From assembly GCA_051278195.1 (NCBI GenBank), contig JBNMQM010000004.1, positions 1 through 64,000 of the forward strand: 64,000 bases of DNA, given 5' to 3'. This DNA comes from JAHRVQ01 sp051278195. Its GTDB lineage: Bacteria > Pseudomonadota > Gammaproteobacteria > Pseudomonadales > Azotimanducaceae. Position numbers and translations under genes: made by a program. Of the stretch, positions 32,436 through 39,810 are shown one piece after another. The notes below the pieces were generated by a model. It saw only the letters and a list, made by a program, of their open reading frames with translations, made no database searches and was not told where the DNA came from. Position 1 is the stretch's first letter; the number at the start of each line of letters is the position of its first letter.

Positions 32436-34515
32436 AGATGAGGTGCTTGTCGCTCGTGACATTAAGTCGCGACTCACTCGTATGGGTTACGAGGTTTTAG
32501 GTACTGCCAGCAAAGGTGCCGAAGCAATCGAGAAAGCACTGTCGTTGCGACCGGACCTGATCCTTATGGACATCCATTTGCAGGACGAGATCGACGGTGT
32601 CGACGCCGCGATAAAGATACGAGAAACTTATGATGTTCCTGTCATTTTTTGTACAGCGTATTCTAACGAGGAAACGTTGGAGCGAGCAAAAGTCAGCACG
32701 CCTTACGGCTATGTTCTAAAGCCGTTCGACAATCGTGAGCTTGAAATTAATATAGAAATAGCGTTGTACAAGCATCAGATGGAAAAGGATCTCGCTAACA
32801 CGCGACAACGACTGGATGCGACGCTGACGAGTATCAGTGATGGCGTAATCGTGACTGACCTGCAAGGTAAGGTCTGCTTGTTTAATCACATGGCTGAGAG
32901 AATCACTGGCTGGCACAAGCAGAATGCCGAGGCTGCTGGTCTTTCACGGGTTATGCTGCTTAGACCCTTTGATGAGGCGGGAGAGGAATTTGACACCGCG
33001 GCATTATCTGCAGGTAACTCTGTCGTTAACCTTAGGCAACGGCTTGTTCGCGCTAATCAAGCTCAACTGCCTATCGAAATTTCTACAAACGTGATTCAGA
33101 GTGGGAGTGATGAACTAGTGGTCATCACTTTCCGCGACATCACACGACAAATCTCGTTTGAAGAAAAAATCCGGAAGAGTGCGTTTTTTGACGACTTGAC
33201 CGGTTTAGCCAATCGGTCGCTGTTTATTGACCGGTTGGAACGTGCGATTACTCGTCGAGAGCGGGGTGCTAAGGACGATTTTGCTGTCGTCTTTATCGAC
33301 CTAGATGGCTTTAGCACGATTAATGAAGGGTTAGGTCATCAGCACGGTGACCAACTCCTGAAGGTGGTGGGTACACGAATTGAACAAACCGTTCGACCAG
33401 ACGATACGGTTTCAAGGTTCGGGTCTGATATCTACGCAATACTGCTCGATCCTGTGGACTCGGCAGCGGGTGCTATTGAGGCATGCCAGAGAATTCAAAA
33501 AGTCATTGGGACACCGATTGATCTTGGAGACGAGATGGTCGATTTTTCTGCTAGCTGCGGCATTGTACTTAACCGGCCCGGTGCGACCGCTCAAGAAATA
33601 ATGCGCGACGCAGACACCGCTTTGCATCGAGCTAAAGCTGATGCAAAAGGCGCTCATATCATTTTTGATGATTTGATGTATCAAAATGCGCTTGGCTTTA
33701 TAAAACGTAAGAGTTCTATGCAGCAGGCGCTTAACGACGGGGTATTCGAGGTTTATTACCAACCCATTGTTGATGTCCAAACGGAACGGCTGGTCAGCAT
33801 GGAGGCGCTCGTCCGCTGGCCACATCCAACCGAAGGATTCGTATCACCCGCAGAGTTCATCCCCATTGCAGAAAGAACAGGCTTAATTTTGCCGCTAGGA
33901 GAATATGTGCTCCGTGCGGTTTGTCAGCAGATTAGCTGTTGGAACCATCGAGGGATCGGTGGTTTTAGGGTCGCCGTGAATTTGTCAGCACGACAGTTTG
34001 AAAATAATGTGCCCGATATGGTGGGCGGTATTATTCGTGAGACAGGTATTTCTCCACTATCTTTAGCGCTGGAGATCACCGAAGGAATTGCCATGAAGAA
34101 TGTTGACCAGAACATTCGCATGTTGAAGGAGCTCAGGGCTCTTGGGCTTAGCATTAGTATTGACGATTTTGGTACCGGGTACTCGTCACTCGCCTACCTC
34201 AAACGTTTTCCGCTGAATACGCTAAAGATTGACCGATCGTTTATTCAGGACATCACCCAGAATACTGACGATCAGGAAATCACCAGGGCCATTATTGCGA
34301 TGGGGCAGAATCTTGGCCTTAAAGTGCTGGCAGAAGGTGTTGAAACAGAACGGCAGGTTACAATCTTGCGTGACAGTGGTTGTGACTATATCCAAGGTTA
34401 TTACTACAGTCGTCCGCTACCCGCCTCTCAGCTAGCTAACTACCTAAAACAGGAGAATATATTACGCAGAGGTAACTGTAGTGCAGAGAAACAACTTAGA
34501 CACTTTGGTGTCTGA
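32410..34515 (+). CDS. Response regulator: REC-PAS-GGDEF(degenerate)-EAL, probable c-di-GMP phosphodiesterase
   Basis: 701 residues from the ATG at 32410 (AAGGAAAG upstream), starting inside the kinase gene. REC ~2-120 (VVEDEVLVARD, LMDIHLQD, YVLKPFD), PAS ~135-245, GGDEF fold ~255-420 with GSDIY (338-342) in place of GGDEF and RPDD (329-332) at the inhibitory-site position, then EAL ~430-680. The EAL site looks complete: EALVRW, NLSARQF, EITEG, DDFGTGYSSL, KIDRSFI and AEGVE. Prediction: no cyclase activity, active c-di-GMP hydrolysis, possibly gated by phosphorylation and by c-di-GMP or GTP bound to the GGDEF fold. Its REC is a close paralogue of the REC at 22309, so the same kinase may feed both. 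Confidence 0.92.
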   Translation: MTKSLLVVEDEVLVARDIKSRLTRMGYEVLGTASKGAEAIEKALSLRPDLILMDIHLQDEIDGVDAAIKIRETYDVPVIFCTAYSNEETLERAKVSTPYGYVLKPFDNRELEINIEIALYKHQMEKDLANTRQRLDATLTSISDGVIVTDLQGKVCLFNHMAERITGWHKQNAEAAGLSRVMLLRPFDEAGEEFDTAALSAGNSVVNLRQRLVRANQAQLPIEISTNVIQSGSDELVVITFRDITRQISFEEKIRKSAFFDDLTGLANRSLFIDRLERAITRRERGAKDDFAVVFIDLDGFSTINEGLGHQHGDQLLKVVGTRIEQTVRPDDTVSRFGSDIYAILLDPVDSAAGAIEACQRIQKVIGTPIDLGDEMVDFSASCGIVLNRPGATAQEIMRDADTALHRAKADAKGAHIIFDDLMYQNALGFIKRKSSMQQALNDGVFEVYYQPIVDVQTERLVSMEALVRWPHPTEGFVSPAEFIPIAERTGLILPLGEYVLRAVCQQISCWNHRGIGGFRVAVNLSARQFENNVPDMVGGIIRETGISPLSLALEITEGIAMKNVDQNIRMLKELRALGLSISIDDFGTGYSSLAYLKRFPLNTLKIDRSFIQDITQNTDDQEITRAIIAMGQNLGLKVLAEGVETERQVTILRDSGCDYIQGYYYSRPLPASQLANYLKQENILRRGNCSAEKQLRHFGV

Positions 34516-34634
34516 TCAGGCCCGAGTCGCTGGGCAAGGCGCTTACACAAGGGTCTGACTAGCATCTAGGTGCTATGGATCAGTTGCTAGTCAATTAGAA
34601 ATAATCAGAATATAGTGCGCTTTGCTCTATCGCC

Positions 34635-37283
34635 TTGGTGCTCGCTGAGGAAAAGATAAAGGGAAAGCTCATTAAAGCGATTCTGAACATTATTCTAGTG
34701 GTCATGGCGCTTGGTTCCCACTTGGCGGCGGCTGATGAGCTTTCGGAATATCATCTTCTCACGCTCGCTGAACTTAACGTTTTGGCTGACGATTACCCAG
34801 ATTCGGTTAGTCTTAAGCTCGCTTTGGTGCGTAAAATTGGCCAGTCGGATCAGGCAGCTGCACTTCGACTCGTATCAGAATTGCTGAAGCAGCCTTTAGA
34901 TCCGTCCGAGAGGCTGATCACCACGGGGTTTTCTTGCGAACTAAACATCAAGCAAGGTTTGATTGATGTCGCGACGCCATTTTGCGAGCAAATCACATCA
35001 AGTCTCGAACAAGCAAACTTGACCCACGTCAGTCGAGCATTGGCACTGAACGCGCAGGGATACTTTTATACCCGGCAGGGTAAGCCTGAAGAGGCTTTAG
35101 CACGATTCGAAGCAGCATTGCGACTGCCAGAGATAAGCGATCAAATTGTCGTTGTGACCATCATGCATAATCGCGGCGTCACTTTGATGTTGTCTGGATT
35201 AACGGATCTTGCGATTCAGGCATTCGAAAATGCCGATCAGCGTAAGTCCATTCTTGCGTCGGATGAAACGCTGCCGATGATCCTCGCATTTAACCTCGGT
35301 TACGTTCAGGCCCAGGCCGGTAATCACGAAAGTGCGCTACGCAGTTTTGCGATTGTCATTCCATGGTTAGAGAGTACGGGCCAACTAGCGCGTGCCTATA
35401 TCGCACATACTCATACCTCTCTGTCGCTGAGCGGGCTCGGTCAATATACCGAAGCACTGCAAGAGTTAGCGCCTTGGATGGAAAGGCTGGAACGGGAGGA
35501 TCTGGCGGTACCACCAGACAGTGCCGCTCAAGCTCAGCTCGCACTCGGCAAGGCTTACCTCGGTCTTGAGAGGCTTAAAGAGGCAGAATCTGCGCTGTTG
35601 AAAGGCATTCAGATCGCGACAGAGAGCGACAACCCAAATCGGCTGCGAGAACTCTCGCTGCTGTATGGGGAAATGCTGCTGGAACATCAGGACTCAACCG
35701 ATGCCATTGGTTATCTTTCTAATTTTCTAGACCGATTCTCGGCGAATGACAAAAGTTTTGAGTTGGGCTCGGCCCACATGTTGCTAGCCCGTGCCTACGC
35801 GAAAAACGGCCGGTTTGAAGATGCTTTAAGCCATAGTTTAAAGGCTTCAGACTCAGCGAATGCCGCTCAGGGCGCGGACTTCGCCCGGCGCATCGCGTCG
35901 TTGTCGATCAGCAACGAATTAGATGTAAAAGACCAACAGCTTTATCTTGCTGAGGAGCAGCAAAAGGCCCAGGAAACGGAGCGGCGTTTAACGCGGACGA
36001 TCGAAATTGGCGTTCTTGGCGGAATATTGATTTTAGTTGTCATTATCCTGCTGTATTTCAACTATCAGAGGCGTGTCCACGAATCAAAGACCCACAAGGA
36101 AGCTGCCGAGCGTCTGCAGAAAGAAGTAGAAATCAGGACGGAAGAGGTCCAACAAGCATTGCGCCAGAGTTATGAAGCGGAGCAGCAGCGAGCAGAAATG
36201 GAAGTCAGACTGGCGAATGACGAAAAATTGCGATTGATCGGTCAGCTAACCGGTGGTGTTGCTCACGATTTCAATAACCTGTTGACCGTTATACAGCTGT
36301 CGTCCGAGCTGTTGCTGTTAGACCTTCCAGAGAGGCAACAAAAGTTAGCCAGAGACATTATTGCGGCGACAGATTCTGGTAAGGCGATCACTAGTGGTTT
36401 GCTCGCCTATGCGCGACAACAGGTCTTGCAGCCCACCCTCATTGATCTTAAGACCTTTTTTGCCGCCAATAGCTCCCTGTTTAGACGCACTGTAAATGAC
36501 ATGTTGCAGTTGGACACAGTGATCTCCGATCAGGATGTACCCTTACTCATCAGAGCGGACGCAGGGCAGTTGGTCAGCGCTTTGTTGAACTTGATTCTGA
36601 ATGCCCGTGAAGCAAGTGAGGCGGGTTCGACAATAGAAGTCTTGGTGCGCCGGTCTGCTGGAAAGATTGCGATTTTGATTCGTGACTCTGGTCAAGGGAT
36701 GTCGCCAGAGGAGATCAAACATGCTGTAGAACCGTTTTATACCACCAAAGGCCCGGCGGAGGGCTCTGGATTAGGACTAGCGATGGTAGATGGCTTTATG
36801 AACCAGTCTGGTGGTGAGCTCTGTGTCGATTCAGAGCTTGGTTTAGGAACGACAATCACCCTTTTGTTCGAGTCTGCGGCATCAGAACTGCTGCCTGACC
36901 TCCAGGAAGTTGAGCTTGCTGCAGTGGGTACTGGCCAAACGATACTACTGGTTGAAGATGAAGAGCAGATTAGGGAAGTTGGAAAAATGGCCCTAGAAAG
37001 TGCGGGATACCAGGTCTACCTGGCCGAAAATGGTGATGAGGCTTTGCGTAAGATAGAAAGCCGTCCGGATTTTGACCTCTTGATCTCTGATCTGATGATG
37101 CCCGGCACACTCTCAGGTGAACAGCTTATAGAGAAGGTCAGAGTCTTCAAACCCGAACTCCCGGTTCTACTGATGACAGGTTATGCATCCCACGTCCCGG
37201 CTCAGTATCCCATCTTGATGAAGCCATTTAAGTTAAATGAGTTGTTGGCGACCGTGGCGCGGTTGCTGAGAGAACCTGATTGA
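34635..37283 (+). CDS. Hybrid histidine kinase with periplasmic TPR repeats and C-terminal receiver
   Basis: About 882 residues. The exact start is unclear: TTG 34635 or GTG 34638, with no good ribosome site. An N-terminal hydrophobic segment (AILNIILVVMALGSHLAAA) acts as a signal. TPR-like helices fill ~45-430. One membrane helix lies at ~456-478 (GVLGGILILVVIILLYF), followed by a coiled coil, then HisKA with LTGGVAHDFNNLL (phospho-His), HATPase (LLNLILNAREA, GSGLGLAMV) and a REC domain with LLISDLMMPG. It lies 119 bp after the EAL regulator on the same strand and may be a separate unit or the end of the operon. The TPR sensor is unusual outside the membrane and suggests a protein ligand. 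Confidence 0.88.
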   Translation: MVLAEEKIKGKLIKAILNIILVVMALGSHLAAADELSEYHLLTLAELNVLADDYPDSVSLKLALVRKIGQSDQAAALRLVSELLKQPLDPSERLITTGFSCELNIKQGLIDVATPFCEQITSSLEQANLTHVSRALALNAQGYFYTRQGKPEEALARFEAALRLPEISDQIVVVTIMHNRGVTLMLSGLTDLAIQAFENADQRKSILASDETLPMILAFNLGYVQAQAGNHESALRSFAIVIPWLESTGQLARAYIAHTHTSLSLSGLGQYTEALQELAPWMERLEREDLAVPPDSAAQAQLALGKAYLGLERLKEAESALLKGIQIATESDNPNRLRELSLLYGEMLLEHQDSTDAIGYLSNFLDRFSANDKSFELGSAHMLLARAYAKNGRFEDALSHSLKASDSANAAQGADFARRIASLSISNELDVKDQQLYLAEEQQKAQETERRLTRTIEIGVLGGILILVVIILLYFNYQRRVHESKTHKEAAERLQKEVEIRTEEVQQALRQSYEAEQQRAEMEVRLANDEKLRLIGQLTGGVAHDFNNLLTVIQLSSELLLLDLPERQQKLARDIIAATDSGKAITSGLLAYARQQVLQPTLIDLKTFFAANSSLFRRTVNDMLQLDTVISDQDVPLLIRADAGQLVSALLNLILNAREASEAGSTIEVLVRRSAGKIAILIRDSGQGMSPEEIKHAVEPFYTTKGPAEGSGLGLAMVDGFMNQSGGELCVDSELGLGTTITLLFESAASELLPDLQEVELAAVGTGQTILLVEDEEQIREVGKMALESAGYQVYLAENGDEALRKIESRPDFDLLISDLMMPGTLSGEQLIEKVRVFKPELPVLLMTGYASHVPAQYPILMKPFKLNELLATVARLLREPD

Positions 37284-37359
37284 GGGCCGGCTAGTTTTGA
37301 TTCTGTTGTGGAACTGCGAGACACTGCGGCGCAAATAAATGTTTGATAGAGGGAAATAA

Positions 37360-38352
37360 ATGCAGAATCGAGAAATTCATCTGGTCGCACGTCCAGACGG
37401 GCTACCTAAACAAGAAGACTTTGCCCTGATTGAGACCGAACTCAACTATGAAGGTAAGGGTATTCTGGTCAAGAATTTGCTCATGTCCGTGGATCCAGCA
37501 ATGCGGCCACCGATGACCAATGGACAAACCAAACTCGACGAGGCATTACCTGCCGGCGCGCTGGGTAAGGTTGTGGAGAGTGATGATGACGCATTTCCGG
37601 TCGGTACTTATGTCCAGCATCGTTTTGGTTTCCGTGAGTATGTGATTGCGACAACGGGCGATTTAACCAAAGTGGAGGTGGAGGACGAGCCACTTTCAAC
37701 GCACATGCACATTTTGGGAATGACTGGTTTAACTGCGTACGGCGGTTTGCTGGTAACCGGTGAGCTAAAAGACGGAGAGAACGTTTTCGTTTCGGCAGCT
37801 GCTGGTGCAGTCGGGTCTGTCGTAGGCCAGATCGCCAAGATAAAAAATTGTCGAGTCGTCGGTAGCTGTGGCTCTGACGAAAAAGTCCGTCATTTGATAG
37901 ATGATTTAGGCTTTGATGATGCGTTCAATTATAAAACGTCAACCATCCGCAAAGAGTTGCACCGTGCTCTACCAGAGGGCATCGATGTCTATTTTGAGAA
38001 TGTCGGTGGCGCTCACTTGGATGCTGCCTGCGGCCAGATGCGTTCGTTAGGCCGTATTCCGGTTTGCGGGATGATCTCCGCTTACAATAATAAAGGCGCA
38101 CGATCAGAGGGTGTCACGACGCTCTCTAACATGATTTACAATCGCGTCACGATGAAAGGATTTGTCGTTTACGAGTTCGAGCACATGCGTGAGCAGTTTC
38201 TGTCAGATATGCGCCAGTGGTTGAAAGAAGGCAAACTGAAGTATGACGAGACGATTCTAAATGGTATCGAGCAGGCACCAGCAGCCTTAATCGGACTACT
38301 GCAGGGTCAGAACACCGGCAAAATGTTGGTGCAATTAGCAGTCGATGATTAA
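37360..38352 (+). CDS. NADP-dependent zinc-independent MDR oxidoreductase (prostaglandin-reductase-like)
   Basis: A 330-residue medium-chain reductase of the leukotriene B4 dehydrogenase/CurA-like group. The Rossmann motif is SAAAGAVGSVVGQIAK (~145-160). The N-terminal MSVDPAMRPPM and GMTGLTAYGGL blocks match the group. The zinc ligands of alcohol dehydrogenases are absent. These enzymes reduce the C=C double bond of alpha,beta-unsaturated ketones or aldehydes with NADPH. It lies 76 bp after the hybrid kinase, on the same strand, with GAGGGAAATAA before the ATG. Its role is probably general detoxification rather than signalling. Confidence 0.88.
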   Translation: MQNREIHLVARPDGLPKQEDFALIETELNYEGKGILVKNLLMSVDPAMRPPMTNGQTKLDEALPAGALGKVVESDDDAFPVGTYVQHRFGFREYVIATTGDLTKVEVEDEPLSTHMHILGMTGLTAYGGLLVTGELKDGENVFVSAAAGAVGSVVGQIAKIKNCRVVGSCGSDEKVRHLIDDLGFDDAFNYKTSTIRKELHRALPEGIDVYFENVGGAHLDAACGQMRSLGRIPVCGMISAYNNKGARSEGVTTLSNMIYNRVTMKGFVVYEFEHMREQFLSDMRQWLKEGKLKYDETILNGIEQAPAALIGLLQGQNTGKMLVQLAVDD

Positions 38353-38368
38353 ATCGATCCTTGTTAAA

Positions 38369-38394
38369 GGTGGGCTGTCCAAGACATGCCCACC
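38369..38394 (+). terminator. GC-rich hairpin after the oxidoreductase gene
   Basis: GGTGGGC (38369-38375) pairs with GCCCACC (38388-38394), with a partial inner TGTC/GACA extension. It begins 17 bp after the stop. A pyrimidine-rich but not T-only tail follows, so it is a weak intrinsic terminator at best. Confidence 0.45.
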
Positions 38395-38763
38395 CCTTCG
38401 CTCTTTCTCTGGCCGAACGAATGTGTGGCAAGCTATCGCTATCCTGTGATGGATTGAGTTATCGACAGAGACGCTTTTTCAACGAACACGCAACAAACAA
38501 CCGGCCTGTAAAAACAGGCACAATAAACATCACATAAGACGGTGGCGCAAGGGATATGCGGATCGGAACCATAGTCGTTGAAAGAAGCATGTCAATGCCT
38601 AACAATCTAACAGATCCAGTAAGGGGAAATCAACCTATGCAGGCGGCATTGAATGCCTTTATCCGTCAATGATGCCGAGCCGTAATAGATAAAAAGAGGT
38701 TATAGATTGTCTCTTTCCAACTCTGTATTCTTGCCCGTAGTCGTTAATCATAAGGCATAGAAA
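38395..38763. other. Intergenic region without recognised gene
   Basis: 369 bp between the MDR and nitronate monooxygenase genes. It holds a short hairpin GCCTGT-AAAA-ACAGGC (38504-38519) with no T tail, and a 27-codon open frame at 38589-38672 (MSMPNNLTDP start) behind GAAAGAAG. The latter looks like the beginning of a protein but is cut by TGA TGA. No family was recognised. It could be a leader peptide, a small protein or a gene remnant. Confidence 0.3.
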
Positions 38764-39741
38764 ATGAAAACTCGAATTACAGAACTATTTGGTATTGAAC
38801 ATCCAATCATCCAGGGCGGCATGCACTTTGTCGGTCTTGCAGAAATGGCGTCTGCTGTTTCCAACGCCGGCGGATTGGGTATCATTACTGGCTTAACCCA
38901 GGGCACGCCAGAAAAGCTCGCCAAGGAAATTGCGCGTTGTAAAGAGATGACCGACAAACCTTTCGGTATCAATATGACATTTCTGCCGGCGGTGACACCT
39001 CCAGATTATGAAGGCTTGTTTAAAGTCATTATCGAGAGTGGCGTTAAAGCAGTCGAGACTGCCGGTAATAATCCTGCTAAATGGCTGCCTATGTTGAAAG
39101 AAGCTAACATCAAAGTTATCCATAAATGTACGGCCGTCAGGCACGCCCTAAAGGCAGAGAAAATCGGCTGCGACGCTGTTTCTGTTGACGGTTTCGAATG
39201 TGGCGGTCACCCGGGCGAAGACGATATACCTAATTTTATTTTGCTGCCGCGTGCTGCAGAAGAGTTAACTATTCCGTTTGTTTCATCTGGTGGTATGGCG
39301 GATGCAAGAAGTCTTGTTGCGTCTCTGGCAATGGGTGCAGAAGGCATGAACATGGGCACACGATTTATTGCGACCAAGGAAGCGCCAGTTCACGATAACG
39401 TTAAGCAGGCCATTGTTGCTGCGTCTGAGCTCGATACGCGTTTGATTATGCGTGGTTTGCGTAATACAGAACGAGTGCTCAATAACGCTGGGGTTGAGAA
39501 GCTAATGGAAAAGGAAAGAACACTGGGCGCTGATCTTAAGTTTGAGGACATTATGCCGGAGGTTGCAGGTATCTACCCACGCGTCATGATCGATGGTGAT
39601 GTTGAAGCAGGTGCCTGGTCTTGCGGGATGGTAGCGGGTTTGATTCACGACGTGCCAACGGTAAAAGAATTGATCGATCGTATCATGCGTGAAGCTGATG
39701 ACATCATCTTGAAACGTTTGACCTCGATGCAATCCGCTTAA
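38764..39741 (+). CDS. Nitronate monooxygenase family protein
   Basis: A 325-residue FMN-dependent TIM-barrel enzyme of the 2-nitropropane dioxygenase/nitronate monooxygenase family. Motifs: IEHPIIQGGMHFVG at the start, SNAGGLGIITG, PFGINMTF, VIHKCTAVRHA, a phosphate-binding DGFECGGHPGED and SSGGMADARSL, then AEGMNMGTRF. These enzymes oxidise alkyl nitronates such as propionate 3-nitronate; some relatives are enoyl reductases (FabK), which cannot be fully excluded. It stands alone with a strong terminator at 39760. Confidence 0.88.
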   Translation: MKTRITELFGIEHPIIQGGMHFVGLAEMASAVSNAGGLGIITGLTQGTPEKLAKEIARCKEMTDKPFGINMTFLPAVTPPDYEGLFKVIIESGVKAVETAGNNPAKWLPMLKEANIKVIHKCTAVRHALKAEKIGCDAVSVDGFECGGHPGEDDIPNFILLPRAAEELTIPFVSSGGMADARSLVASLAMGAEGMNMGTRFIATKEAPVHDNVKQAIVAASELDTRLIMRGLRNTERVLNNAGVEKLMEKERTLGADLKFEDIMPEVAGIYPRVMIDGDVEAGAWSCGMVAGLIHDVPTVKELIDRIMREADDIILKRLTSMQSA

Positions 39742-39759
39742 GATTATTTAAATCAGGCC

Positions 39760-39791
39760 AAAAAAAACCGGACAATAGTCCGGTTTTTTTT
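39760..39791. terminator. Bidirectional rho-independent terminator
   Basis: An A run, then CCGGAC (39768-39773), a loop AATA, GTCCGG (39778-39783) and eight T's. It sits between the convergent nitronate monooxygenase and TonB-receptor genes and suits both. Confidence 0.93.
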
Positions 39792-39810
39792 GCGTCATAA
39801 CTTCGGCTTT

